DNA of 64,000 bases, taken from contig DASXUX010000030.1 of assembly GCA_036504595.1 (NCBI GenBank), positions 248,001 through 312,000 on the forward strand. Reading direction: 5' to 3'. A model generated the notes under the pieces. It was given only the letters and a program-made list of their open reading frames with translations. It was not told the DNA's origin and did not search any database. Position numbers and translations under genes: made by a program. Position 1 is the first letter of the stretch; each line of letters starts with the position of its first letter. Below, one piece after another: positions 24,920 through 33,354 of this stretch. This DNA comes from DASXUX01 sp036504595. Its GTDB lineage: Bacteria; Planctomycetota; SZUA-567; H5-PLA8.

Positions 24920-25086
24920 GCCCCTCAACTATCTGGCTTCTCATATTCGGACTTATCGGGGGCCTCAGTGTCGGGGCCGCCATCATCTATCCGAGTTCAA
25001 TTATCACAGTCGTGGCCGCCTGCAATATCGCAGCCGCCGTATACATGAACCGCCGCGAGATATGGACGTTTTGGGCGAGGCTGTAA
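24916..25086 (+). CDS. Small two-helix phage membrane protein (GTG start)
   Basis: 56 residues from GTG 24,916, which overlaps the previous TGA (GTGA). Two hydrophobic segments, IWLLIFGLIGGLSVGAAIIY (about 5-24) and IITVVAACNIAAAVYM (about 28-43), are followed by a basic tail. This is the shape of a small holin, but there is no endolysin nearby to support that role. Its end overlaps the next gene by 25 nt. Confidence 0.55.
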   Translation: MSPSTIWLLIFGLIGGLSVGAAIIYPSSIITVVAACNIAAAVYMNRREIWTFWARL

Positions 25087-25640
25087 TAGCCTACAGGGCC
25101 GACGGATCAGAGCAGGCGTGGGCGGTTATCGACAGCATCCTGTCGCCCGTCTTGAACCTCACCGCCAACCGCTACCGCATACCGGGCACGCCGAAAGAGG
25201 ACGTTACGCAAGCCCTCTGGTGCTCTGTCTTGAAGGCGATGCAGAAGTTCGACCCCGAGCGGGGACAGGCCCGCCGCTACCTATGGAGTGCCGCCCGCCG
25301 TGCCGCCATCGACATGCTACGCCACGCGACATGCAGGGGCGGCGGGTGCCCCTCGTTCTATTCACTGGACCAGATGCAGGGCTACGACCCCGAGGCCCGC
25401 GAGATACCCGAGGGGCCGGACGACGCCACGCCCTACCTACGGGGGGCTCTAATGAGCCGATGCAGCCCCCTGGAGCGGCGGATCTTGAGGCTATACCTCC
25501 AGGGCCAGCCGCCCACCGAGATTTCGAGGGTGTCGGGGATACGCTACAAGACCATCGAGAACTGTCTCCAGCGTATAACCGCCAAGGCCCGAAAACTCAC
25601 GGCCAAATATTGGGACGTGGCAGAATTGATAGAGGATTGA
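25062..25640 (+). CDS. Sigma-70-family-like protein C (rightward)
   Basis: 192 residues. Region 2: EDVTQALWCSVLKAMQKFDPERGQARRYLWSA... (about 46-90, motif F-D-P-E-R-G). Region 4: SPLERRILRLYLQGQPPTEISRVSGIRYKTIENCLQRI (about 133-170), a clear helix-turn-helix. It is the best sigma factor match of the four. ATG 25,062 is chosen from where the domain begins and because it overlaps the preceding membrane gene; upstream in-frame sequence would be out of character. It is followed two bases later by the next sigma-like gene. Confidence 0.75.
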   Translation: MDVLGEAVIAYRADGSEQAWAVIDSILSPVLNLTANRYRIPGTPKEDVTQALWCSVLKAMQKFDPERGQARRYLWSAARRAAIDMLRHATCRGGGCPSFYSLDQMQGYDPEAREIPEGPDDATPYLRGALMSRCSPLERRILRLYLQGQPPTEISRVSGIRYKTIENCLQRITAKARKLTAKYWDVAELIED

Positions 25641-25642
25641 AA

Positions 25643-26389
25643 ATGAGCCCCCTAGAGGAGCCGCTGAAGGCGGCCATACTGGCCTACCAGAAGGCCCCCG
25701 GCGACGCCGCTTTCGACGCCGTATACCAGGCCGCCTGCCCCGTCGTCCGCCAGATGGCCCGCGAGACGTGGTGCCCGACGCTCCAGCCCGACGACATCGC
25801 CCAGTACGCATGGAGGAGGATATGGCAGAGCCTGGGGGCCTACGACCCGGCCCGGTGCGGGGCCGTGGGCTGGCTCTACATGGTGGTCAAGGGGGCCATC
25901 TGCACGGTACTGAAGGCACAGCGAGCCCAAAAGAACCGACGCCTGCGGGCCTACGACCCGTCGCGGGTGATCAGCATGTACGATGCTCGCAACGGGGCGG
26001 AGGCGGACCGCGAGGCCCACCGGGACCACGAACGCCTGCGGGAGGCCGTACTGGACCGTGCGGGGCTTACCAGTTTCGAGCGTCAGGCGGCGGCCCTCTG
26101 GCTTACGGGCATGGACTACACCGAGGTAGCCGCCAAACTAGGCATCGCGTACAAGCGGGCCGACAACGCCATCTATCGGGCCGTCGTCAAGGCACGCCGA
26201 CTCCCAGCCGAGTACGACGATGTCCGCGAAATCGTGGAGGCCATGCCGACCAGGCGGCAATGGGAGGCCGTAGGCGGGCCACAGGTCGTCAGAAAACTGG
26301 CCTCCCAGCGTCTCAGCCCCTATGTTTGGGTTGGCAAGAAGGCCCGCCGAGCAGGGGCCGCTACGGCCCCGCCGAAGTCCATTGTATGA
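25643..26389 (+). CDS. Sigma-70-family-like protein D (rightward)
   Basis: 248 residues. Region 2: PDDIAQYAWRRIWQSLGAYDPARCGAVGWLYMVVKGAI (about 50-90). Region 4: LTSFERQAAALWLTGMDYTEVAAKLGIAYKRADNAIYRAVVKARRLP (about 143-190). A basic C-terminal tail of about 50 residues follows. GAGG lies about 7 bases before ATG 25,643. The stop overlaps the methyltransferase start (ATGA), so the two proteins are co-translated. Proteins C and D are clearly related in layout and may have arisen by duplication. Confidence 0.72.
   Translation: MSPLEEPLKAAILAYQKAPGDAAFDAVYQAACPVVRQMARETWCPTLQPDDIAQYAWRRIWQSLGAYDPARCGAVGWLYMVVKGAICTVLKAQRAQKNRRLRAYDPSRVISMYDARNGAEADREAHRDHERLREAVLDRAGLTSFERQAAALWLTGMDYTEVAAKLGIAYKRADNAIYRAVVKARRLPAEYDDVREIVEAMPTRRQWEAVGGPQVVRKLASQRLSPYVWVGKKARRAGAATAPPKSIV
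26354..26377 (+). promoter_or_regulatory. Hairpin-CGAAG element, copy 2
   Basis: The perfect 7-bp stem GGGGCCG (26,354-26,360) / CGGCCCC (26,364-26,370) has loop CTA and is followed by GC and CGAAG (26,373-26,377). It lies just before the methyltransferase start, inside the end of the previous gene. Confidence 0.4.
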
Positions 26390-27144
26390 CCATATACCAG
26401 AACGACGCCGTCACGCTGTACCACGGGGACTGCCTACGGATTCTCGACGAGTTGCCGAGCGATTCGGTCGACGCAGTCATTACCGACCCGCCGTACTCAT
26501 CGGGGGGCTTTACGAGAAGCGACCGCAACCAGGCCCCCGGCGAGAAGTACGTCCAGTCGGGCCAAGCCCTTACTTGGGGCGGATTCAGCGGCGACAACCG
26601 CGACGGCCGGAGCTGGTGCAAGTGGGTCAGCATCTGGGGGGCCGCTTGCTTACGCATCGTCAAGCCCTCGGGCTACTTTCTCATGTTCAGCGACTGGCGT
26701 ATGTTGCCGCTGGCCTCAGACGCCCTACAGGGGGCCGGGTGGGTATGGCGGGGCCTTATCCCGTGGGACAAGGGCCTTGGTAGCCGGGCCCCGCATACGG
26801 GCTACTTTCGCCACCAATGCGAATACATTTTGTGGGGCACCAAGGGGGTATCGCGGCCCTGCCAGCATGGCGGGCCGTGGCCGGGTGTCTATGCCCACCA
26901 TGTCAAGCGATCGGACAAGCACCACATGACTGGCAAGCCGACGCCGCTAATGGAGGACCTATGCCGCATCGTGCCGCCCGGCGGGGTCATACTGGACCCG
27001 TTCGCGGGGTCAGGCACCACGCTCGTGGCGGCCATACGCCAAGGGCGGCGGGGGGTAGGGATCGAGGCCGACCCGAACTACGCCCAGACAGCCAGGACAA
27101 GATTGTCGAATACCATCCAGCCAGAGCCCAGCCTTGTGGCATGA
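26386..27144 (+). CDS. Phage DNA methyltransferase (beta-class, N4/N6)
   Basis: 252 residues. The catalytic motif TDPPYSS is at about residue 34-40, and the AdoMet-binding motif DPFAGSGTT is at about 205-213 with GIEADPNY after it. The order catalytic motif then AdoMet motif defines the beta class, which methylates adenine N6 or cytosine N4. No restriction enzyme is adjacent, so it is an orphan enzyme, probably for protection of phage DNA or regulation. The last codons contain a third copy of the operator-like palindrome (27,095-27,107). Confidence 0.88.
   Translation: MTIYQNDAVTLYHGDCLRILDELPSDSVDAVITDPPYSSGGFTRSDRNQAPGEKYVQSGQALTWGGFSGDNRDGRSWCKWVSIWGAACLRIVKPSGYFLMFSDWRMLPLASDALQGAGWVWRGLIPWDKGLGSRAPHTGYFRHQCEYILWGTKGVSRPCQHGGPWPGVYAHHVKRSDKHHMTGKPTPLMEDLCRIVPPGGVILDPFAGSGTTLVAAIRQGRRGVGIEADPNYAQTARTRLSNTIQPEPSLVA
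27092..27108. promoter_or_regulatory. Third AGGACAAGATTGTC operator-like site
   Basis: AGGACAAGATTGTC (27,094-27,107), preceded by GCC, is identical over 14 bp to the copy at 20,851-20,864 read on the other strand. It lies inside the end of the methyltransferase gene. Confidence 0.45.
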
Positions 27145-27331
27145 CGCAGGGGGCCTACCAGCCCCAACGAAGATACGGATACAGGCCCGCTGTATAGGAG
27201 CCCATAACGCATAGGGTATAGGCGTCCTGGGAGCGTAATAGCGGCGGGACCGAGGACCCCCTCCGGGGGGTAGGCTGACCGCACCGCCAGAGAGCGGGAG
27301 CGAGCCAAAAAAAAGGGCCAGAAACCAAGAC
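27145..27331 (+). promoter_or_regulatory. Gap before the late operon with hairpin element and GTATAGG repeats
   Basis: 187 bp without a gene. It has hairpin element copy 3 (stem 27,150-27,154 / 27,161-27,165, CGAAGATAC 27,168-27,176). It also has two similar 12-bp units, GTATAGGAGCCC (27,192-27,203) and GTATAGGCGTCC (27,216-27,227), 24 bp apart. This is the natural place for a late promoter. Confidence 0.4.
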
Positions 27332-27973
27332 ATGAGGCTACCGGACGCAACCAACACGCGACTTGAGGGCCTCCACCTGGACCTTTTTGGCAACCCAGAG
27401 CCCCAGAGCCAGAAACAGCCGACCGCCAGAGCCTTGAAGCGACAGGCGAAGGAGCGTTTTGTCCGTGGCTTGAAGCGGGAGACGCTGAAGGAGTTGCTAC
27501 CCAAGCCGCCAGCGGCCGGAGAATGCATCCACCTCATAAGCAACGGCAAATTCGACTATTACACCTTCGTGGGCATCCTTTTGGACTGGCTAGGGGGCAG
27601 TTGCGACGAGTTCTACGGCAGCACCTGGACCATGAACCGAAACAACGCCAACGACCTACTGGCCCTTATCGACGCTGGCAAGATCAAGCGGGCAACCGTG
27701 GCCACTGGCGTCTACTTTCTGAAGCGGGAGCAGGCCGTAGCCAACACCATCCTGTTGGGCCTACGGGAGCGTGGGCAGCGTTTCAAGGCGTGGGAGAACC
27801 ATGCCAAGGTCCTTTTGATGACCAACGGGCAGGACTGGTACAGCGTAGAGGGCTCCGCCAACTGGACCGCCAACCCGAGAACCGAACAAAATATAGTGCT
27901 TAACGACCGCCAGACCTACGAGTTTCACAAGGGCTGGCTGGAGGAGATGTTTACGGATGAAAGAGCAAATTAG
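27332..27973 (+). CDS. Phospholipase D-like (PLD superfamily) phage protein
   Basis: 213 residues with one HKD-type half-site: HAK in WENHAKVLLM and GSANWTANPRTEQN about 20 residues later, near residue 170-190. The aspartate expected after H-x-K is not clear, so catalysis is uncertain. The family includes nucleases and phospholipases; phage relatives of this single-motif type are usually of unknown function. Genes downstream overlap it (next ATG inside its last codons). It lies between the methyltransferase and the terminase genes, suggesting a role in DNA processing or packaging. Confidence 0.65.
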   Translation: MRLPDATNTRLEGLHLDLFGNPEPQSQKQPTARALKRQAKERFVRGLKRETLKELLPKPPAAGECIHLISNGKFDYYTFVGILLDWLGGSCDEFYGSTWTMNRNNANDLLALIDAGKIKRATVATGVYFLKREQAVANTILLGLRERGQRFKAWENHAKVLLMTNGQDWYSVEGSANWTANPRTEQNIVLNDRQTYEFHKGWLEEMFTDERAN

Positions 27974-28238
27974 CCTCTTCGGGCAATCCATCTGCATTAC
28001 CGCCTGCGAGCGTTGCAGCAGCCCCGCCACGAACCGCATATCGGTCCCCGGGACGGGGGCCTACGACCTGTGCCCCGCCTGCATGGCCAAGCCGGACGCC
28101 GAACGCTGGCTCCTGAAGAGGGGGCTCCTCCAGGCCATGGAGGAGGCGAGAAAGAACGCCGACCAGTTCATTGAGCATACCAAGGCCCGCCTTGAGAACC
28201 TCGAAGAGACGCTGGAGAGGTTCAGAAATGGCAAGTAA
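27957..28238 (+). CDS. Small phage zinc-ribbon protein
   Basis: 93 residues. The paired cysteines CERC (about 17-20) and CPAC (about 39-42) form a treble-clef or zinc-ribbon-like site. A long charged helix follows (AMEEARKNADQFIEHTKARL...), a probable coiled coil. It overlaps the preceding gene by 17 nt and the next by 11 nt. Possible packaging accessory or regulator. Confidence 0.6.
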   Translation: MKEQISLFGQSICITACERCSSPATNRISVPGTGAYDLCPACMAKPDAERWLLKRGLLQAMEEARKNADQFIEHTKARLENLEETLERFRNGK

Positions 28239-28647
28239 GCCCCGCACGCCGGAGGACCCCCGGACCGCCGACCTTGCCGACCTTCTGGCCTGTGGCTTGA
28301 CCCCCGGCGAGATACGCAAATGGATAGGGGAGCAGGGGGCGAAGAAGCCCGAATGGCAGAGCCCACCGGACGCCGCGACCCTTGCCAACCTATTGCGGCA
28401 GGCGAAGCGGGCCATAGTTGCGGAGACCAACCGCGACAAGGGCTACCAGTACGCCGTGGCACTCAGGAGACTTGACCACCTGTACGCCCGCAGCATGCAG
28501 ATTAACGACTTCAAGGGAGCCCTCGCCGTGCAGGTCGAGTTGAACCGCCTTCTGGGGCTGAAGCGGGAGGCAGAGGAGCAGAAGGCCACGCCGAAGGCGG
28601 CCCCGGCGAGGATGCCAGCCGAGGTTACCCGGCTACTGGCGGGCTAA
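28228..28647 (+). CDS. Possible small terminase-associated protein
   Basis: 139 residues, helical. It starts with a short unstructured segment, then LADLLACGLTPGEIRKWIGEQ, which resembles a DNA-recognition helix-turn-helix, and LYARSMQINDFKGALAVQVELNRLLGL, resembling the oligomerisation helices of small terminase subunits. It is two genes upstream of the large terminase. Assignment rests on position and helix pattern. Confidence 0.5.
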   Translation: MASKPRTPEDPRTADLADLLACGLTPGEIRKWIGEQGAKKPEWQSPPDAATLANLLRQAKRAIVAETNRDKGYQYAVALRRLDHLYARSMQINDFKGALAVQVELNRLLGLKREAEEQKATPKAAPARMPAEVTRLLAG

Positions 28648-29036
28648 TGGCAGCGAAGAAGAAGGCAGAGGCCCCGAAGAAGGCCGCCGACCTACGCAAG
28701 ATGGCCGAGAGCCTGGCCCCGCACGTTTTCGCCAAGATCGTGCAGACGGCGATGGGGGACGGATCGAGCATAGCCGCCATGCAGGCACGAAAGGCCGTGC
28801 TGGACATGGCAGGGGGCACGGCGACCAACGACTACACCATCGACCTGCAGTTTATCGAGATCGAGCAGGACGACGAGGGGCATATCGTGACCGTTACCAG
28901 GCCAGCGGCCCCGCCGATGGACAACAGCGGCCCGCTTAGGGCCGTGGCGAAGACAGAGAAGCGGGAGGAGCCGAAGCCGACCGCCAGCCCGACCCCCTCG
29001 GGGGACCCGTTCAAGTCCGGTATAGGACCCGTCTAG
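28647..29036 (+). CDS. Phage protein upstream of terminase, possible TerS partner
   Basis: 129 residues. It begins lysine-rich (MAAKKKAEAPKKAADLRK), then a helical block (HVFAKIVQTAMGDGSSIAAMQARKAVLDMA), with a proline-rich tail. Its ATG overlaps the previous stop and its stop lies 1 bp before the terminase start. Either this or the preceding gene is likely to encode the small terminase; the sequence does not decide between them. Confidence 0.5.
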   Translation: MAAKKKAEAPKKAADLRKMAESLAPHVFAKIVQTAMGDGSSIAAMQARKAVLDMAGGTATNDYTIDLQFIEIEQDDEGHIVTVTRPAAPPMDNSGPLRAVAKTEKREEPKPTASPTPSGDPFKSGIGPV

Positions 29037-29037
29037 C

Positions 29038-30387
29038 ATGTTGTTGAAGGCATACGGAGTAGCCAAGCAGATAGATTTCTGGCAATCGACAGCCAGATAC
29101 CGTGCCTTTTTCGGCGGCCGGAGGGCTGGCAAGACGCAGGCGACTACCGTTGACATCATCATCCAGGCCCTGAAGCAGAAGAACCGCCGCCTCCTGTATA
29201 TCGCCCCCACCAACAGCCTGGCGAAGGAGACGTTCGAGCAGATAGCCTACCACGCCGCATTGACCCCGCTCATACAGTCAACCGACCGCAAGGGGCCGTA
29301 TCGGCTGGCATTGAAGAACGGCTCCGTTATCGACTTCAAAAACAGCCTCGCCAACATCCACCGCCTACGGGGCTTCAAGTACCACGTCGTGTACGTTGAC
29401 GAGGCCCAGTTGTTCCCCGAGACGTTTCTACCCATCGTCGAAGCCTGCATACGCGACACGCGGGGGAGGCTGGTAATCCTCGGGCAGTTCAACGGCCAGA
29501 ACTATCTCTACTATCGGTTTTATCTTCAGGGCCAGAGCCCCGTGCTTTTGGACAACCAGGGCCAGCCGCTGAAGGACGCCGGGGGCAAGCCCCGCAAGAA
29601 CGACGGCCTCTACGCCTCTTGGCACTTGCCGACCGACGAGGGGCTGATGTTTCAAGGCAAGTTGGGCCGGGCCGAGATCGAGGAGGCCCGCCAGACCACG
29701 ACCCTTAACCAGTACCAGCAGGAGTACGCTTGCCTCCCTACCGCCAGCATGTCGGCCTGCTACTCCCATGAGGACGTTACCGCCTGCCTCGGGGGCGAGC
29801 CGCTGGAGAAGGCCGAGAGCCCCCGCCATACCTACATTCTGGCGATCGACCCCGCCAAGGAGATAGACCATACCGCCGCCGTCGTCCTATGCGTGGAGAC
29901 GGGCCGGATAGTATTCGCCCGCATATGGCCGAAGGGGACCCCCTACCCGCAGGCCGCCCGCGACTGTGCGGAGATTCAGGCCAGATTCAACAGGGCCTCG
30001 GCCATCATCGATAGCACCGGAGAGCGGGGAGCGGCCGGAGGGGCGAAGTACCGGACGCAAGACCCGCGAAGCGAGGTGTTTCGGCAGCATGTCGGCGACC
30101 TAAGGGCCTTCGTGTTCAACATGACATCCAAGGGCCACTTGACCACCCATGTGGGCATCGAGTTACGCAACCGCACCGTCCGAATACCCGCAGCCGCCAA
30201 GGATCTTATCAGCCAGTTGCTTGCCTACGAGTACAAGTACCGCAGCGGAGGCTTCTACAGTTACGGAGCCCCTCGGGGCCAGCATGACGACCTCGTATCT
30301 GCCCTACAGATGGCCCTATGGGCACGCCACAACCACTGGTACGACAGCCGCAGCCTATCGCATGGCCACACCTACTCAGGAGTATAA
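29038..30387 (+). CDS. terL: Terminase large subunit
   Basis: DNA-packaging motor, 449 residues. ATPase motifs: Walker A GGRRAGKT (about 25-32), Walker B VVYVDEAQLF (about 117-126) and coupling motif ILGQFNG. The C-terminal RNase H-like nuclease has AIDPAKEIDHTAA (about 268), AIIDSTGERG (about 321) and HDDLVSALQMAL (about 415), giving the usual acidic residues. No frameshift. The portal gene follows 2 bp after the stop. Confidence 0.95.
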   Translation: MLLKAYGVAKQIDFWQSTARYRAFFGGRRAGKTQATTVDIIIQALKQKNRRLLYIAPTNSLAKETFEQIAYHAALTPLIQSTDRKGPYRLALKNGSVIDFKNSLANIHRLRGFKYHVVYVDEAQLFPETFLPIVEACIRDTRGRLVILGQFNGQNYLYYRFYLQGQSPVLLDNQGQPLKDAGGKPRKNDGLYASWHLPTDEGLMFQGKLGRAEIEEARQTTTLNQYQQEYACLPTASMSACYSHEDVTACLGGEPLEKAESPRHTYILAIDPAKEIDHTAAVVLCVETGRIVFARIWPKGTPYPQAARDCAEIQARFNRASAIIDSTGERGAAGGAKYRTQDPRSEVFRQHVGDLRAFVFNMTSKGHLTTHVGIELRNRTVRIPAAAKDLISQLLAYEYKYRSGGFYSYGAPRGQHDDLVSALQMALWARHNHWYDSRSLSHGHTYSGV

Positions 30388-30389
30388 GT

Positions 30390-31898
30390 ATGCTCGTAAA
30401 GGTATTGAACAAGACCCACGAATGCTACGCCCGCGAGGACTACGCCCTCAACGAGGCCCTGTACGAGGGCGGGGCCAAGTTTGACCGCATCAAGGACGGG
30501 CTGCTCCGCCGCCGCGAGTTCGAGACCTCTGGCTTGCCGGGCGGGCAGAAACTCAGGGCCAGCAGGCTGGCGGCCGCCCAATACGAGCCCATCTTGGCGG
30601 GGCTTCTCGACTACCTTTCTTCGGCGACCCTACAGGAGCCTGTCAGGATCGAGGCAGAGGGGCCGGAGGCAAAGGCGGCATACTACGCCGACCTGAACCG
30701 CGAGGTCGGCAAGTTGATGCAAAGCCGCCTCCTTGCCGCCCAACTGCATAAGGGCTCGTTTATCGGGATCAAGTTCCCGGTCACCCCCGACGAGGTGCAG
30801 GACCTGTTGACCCAGCGGGAGTCCGGCTACCTCGACGCCAAGTTGTGCCCCGTTGACGCTACCAGCGTCTTGGATTGGGCAGAGGACGAGTACGGCGAAC
30901 TGGAGTGGGCCAAGATTCACACCTGCCGCTGGGACAAGTCCGACCCGCTGGCGGCAAAGTCTACCATGCTTCACAGTTGGGTTTTGTTGACCCCCGACGA
31001 GATAACGGAGTACGAGGCCCGCCAGGAGACCAACGAGGCGGGGCAGTTGATACCGTTCGACGACGAGGCGACCGCGACGGAGACCAGCCGGAGGCCCAAC
31101 CCGGCGGGCATCGTGCCGCTTGTCAAGGTTGACCTGCCTACCTACGTCATCGACCGTCTAAGGCCCGTGGCCATTTCGCTGTTCAACCGGACGAGCTCCT
31201 TGGAGTACAGCCTCGACGCTTCGGCCTACCAGCAGGGCATCCTGAAGACCGAAAGAAACCTGCAAGAGATCGTCATCGCCGAGAGCACCCTTATCAAACT
31301 CAGGGAGGGGGAGGACCTCGTTTACCGGGGGCCGGACCCGCAGCACCTCGGGCAGTTGGCCACCGACTGCGAGCGGCTGGACCGCCAGTTGTTCAAGGCC
31401 ATCCAGGCGGGGGCCTTGAGGACCCCGAGCACCGACCAGAACACCAGCCGCCTTAGCGGGGTAGCCCGGCTGCGGGAGCACGGCAGCATAGCCGTGCTTC
31501 TGGCCTCGTATGCCGACGCCCTCGTACAGGCCCTGGAGAAGGCCGTCAACATCATCCGCATAGCGAGGGGCGACGCCGAGGTGTCCATTACCGTGGCGGG
31601 GGCCGACCGCTTCGACACCCTGGACCTCGACAGCGACCTGAACGCCCTCCAGAAACTTCTGGCCCTCGACATACCCGTCCCCGACGAGGCGAAGCGGTAC
31701 ATCGCCCGCGAGATGGTGGGCAGTTTCACCGCCAAGGCCCCGCCAGCGATCCGGGCCGAGATCAACAGGGCCTTCGACAAGTTGCCGGAGCAGGAGGAGC
31801 CGGAGCCCGAGGCCCCGCCCCAGCCGCCGACCGGACAGCCCCAAGCAGCCAACCAGCCCCCGAACCCAGCAGGGGGCCAACCTACCGCAACGAAGTAA
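30390..31898 (+). CDS. Portal protein
   Basis: 502 residues. The start at ATG 30,390 lies just after the terminase stop with AGGAG upstream. Sequence features of HK97/SPP1-type portals are present, including GSFIGIKFPV, VKVDLPTYVIDRLRPVAISLFN and IVIAESTLIKL. The C-terminus is a proline-rich, disordered tail (about 465-502, EPEPEAPPQPPTG). Position between terminase and scaffold is canonical. Confidence 0.85.
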   Translation: MLVKVLNKTHECYAREDYALNEALYEGGAKFDRIKDGLLRRREFETSGLPGGQKLRASRLAAAQYEPILAGLLDYLSSATLQEPVRIEAEGPEAKAAYYADLNREVGKLMQSRLLAAQLHKGSFIGIKFPVTPDEVQDLLTQRESGYLDAKLCPVDATSVLDWAEDEYGELEWAKIHTCRWDKSDPLAAKSTMLHSWVLLTPDEITEYEARQETNEAGQLIPFDDEATATETSRRPNPAGIVPLVKVDLPTYVIDRLRPVAISLFNRTSSLEYSLDASAYQQGILKTERNLQEIVIAESTLIKLREGEDLVYRGPDPQHLGQLATDCERLDRQLFKAIQAGALRTPSTDQNTSRLSGVARLREHGSIAVLLASYADALVQALEKAVNIIRIARGDAEVSITVAGADRFDTLDLDSDLNALQKLLALDIPVPDEAKRYIAREMVGSFTAKAPPAIRAEINRAFDKLPEQEEPEPEAPPQPPTGQPQAANQPPNPAGGQPTATK

Positions 31899-31921
31899 AC
31901 CCATAGCCGAAAGGACGAGAA

Positions 31922-32590
31922 ATGAGATACGAGGTAAGCGAGAAGTTCGAGGCCATGCCAGTGCCCGCCAGCGATTGGTCGGGGTATGCCAACCAAAACA
32001 ACAACTTCGAGATTCAGGGCTTCAGTGCAACCCTTGCCGCCGCCGAAAGGTCGTACTTCGGCGGGGTCCAGTTGCAGCCCTTTGGATTCAGCGGGGCTCA
32101 GGCCATCCTTGCCCCCAACACCCAGAGCGGGACCAGTTGGTATCCCTACACTTGGCAATCGGATACCGAGACTTGCTTCGCAGCCGTCGTCAAGACGGGC
32201 TCCGACCTTAGCGGGGGCATCTTTTGGGCTGGCCTGAAGCAGTCGAATACCGCCATCACTGGCGTCGACGACCACGCCGCATTCTTCAGGTACTGCAACA
32301 CGACCGACGCTACCTGGCAGTTCATCCAGAGCGTGAACGGGGTCGATTACGTCTATACCAGCGACGAGCCCGTCCTGCCGGACACCCTCTACCGCCTGGC
32401 CATCAACATCGACAAGCAAAACGTGCCCCACGTCGAGATCAACGACAAGCCGCTGGCCGTGTCCAGCGGGCCGCACCTGCCCATGGCAGCGGGCATCAGC
32501 CTCCAGCCGCTTTTCGGCGTGTCGCCGGACGATGCTACATCGCCGACGATGCAGGTATGGTCCATCAGCATGTCCAAGGTACTGGCCTAA
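31922..32590 (+). CDS. Predicted beta-sandwich virion protein
   Basis: 222 residues, rich in aromatics and predicted strands (GIFWAGLKQSN, LYRLAINIDKQNVPHVEINDKPLA). This resembles a concanavalin/laminin-like jelly roll. An AAAGGA site precedes ATG 31,922. It is located between portal and scaffold, where decoration or head-fibre proteins are found in some phages. No named family recognised. Confidence 0.6.
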   Translation: MRYEVSEKFEAMPVPASDWSGYANQNNNFEIQGFSATLAAAERSYFGGVQLQPFGFSGAQAILAPNTQSGTSWYPYTWQSDTETCFAAVVKTGSDLSGGIFWAGLKQSNTAITGVDDHAAFFRYCNTTDATWQFIQSVNGVDYVYTSDEPVLPDTLYRLAINIDKQNVPHVEINDKPLAVSSGPHLPMAAGISLQPLFGVSPDDATSPTMQVWSISMSKVLA

Positions 32591-32637
32591 GAGCGGGCCT
32601 AGCAGGGCAGCGAAACTATAGAACGAAGTAACGAGGT

Positions 32638-33309
32638 ATGGCACAGACAGACACCCAAGGGCAAGGCGACAAAGCCCAGCCGACAACGGCAGCAGCAACG
32701 ACAAACACCGAGGCCCAACGCGACAACGGGGCGGCAACTACCCACGCTCAGGCGATTGAGCAGGAGACGGTCAGCCGCGAGGAGTACGAGGCCATTCTTC
32801 AGGAGAAGAACGACCTCGCCAAGGCCTTGCGACTGTCCAAGAAGGCGAGCGGCAGCGGGATAAACCCCGAGGACGTTAGCCGGATGCAGCGGGAGATCGA
32901 GGGGCTAAAGAGCAAGGCCCAGAAGGCCGAGGACCGCCTGAAGGTCAGCACGCTAAGGAGCGTGGCAAGCGACCTAGGCTTCAACGGCGAGAGGGCAGAG
33001 GCTTTTTTGGCCATCGTCAAGGACAAGGCCGGGCAGCAGATACAGGTTACCGACGACGACGCCGTCGTCTACTACGACACGGCGAAGAAGCAGGCGACGC
33101 CGATAGCCGACTACCTGAAGGCCCTTGCACCGTCCTACGACTACCTCAAGCCCCCGCAGCAGACTCCAGCAGTGCGAGGCATCCAGCCGGGCAAACAGAA
33201 CGCTGTCCCGACCGGACGCCGCTACAGCGAGATGTCGCAGAGTGAGCGGCTTTCGTTGACCCCCGAACAGCGTAGGCAACTCGCACGGGCCGAAATAGGC
33301 GGGGCCTAG
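32638..33309 (+). CDS. Capsid scaffolding protein
   Basis: 223 residues. Low-complexity Gln/Thr/Ala N-terminus (about 1-45), then a long charged coiled coil (SREEYEAILQEKNDLAKALRL..., EIEGLKSKAQKAEDRL), then a C-terminal basic capsid-binding segment (SLTPEQRRQLARAEIGG). This architecture and the position directly before the major capsid gene indicate an internal scaffold. TATAGA (32,617-32,622) lies 16 bp ahead of the start. Confidence 0.8.
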   Translation: MAQTDTQGQGDKAQPTTAAATTNTEAQRDNGAATTHAQAIEQETVSREEYEAILQEKNDLAKALRLSKKASGSGINPEDVSRMQREIEGLKSKAQKAEDRLKVSTLRSVASDLGFNGERAEAFLAIVKDKAGQQIQVTDDDAVVYYDTAKKQATPIADYLKALAPSYDYLKPPQQTPAVRGIQPGKQNAVPTGRRYSEMSQSERLSLTPEQRRQLARAEIGGA

Positions 33310-33354
33310 CCCCCCGGCCGTGGACAGAGGATATAGAAAAGGCAAAAGCCAAAC

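Noticed and set aside
31322..32737. Large leftward ORF across portal and beta-sandwich genes
   Set aside because: It runs against two genes with proper starts and ribosome sites, and its own sequence is low-complexity.
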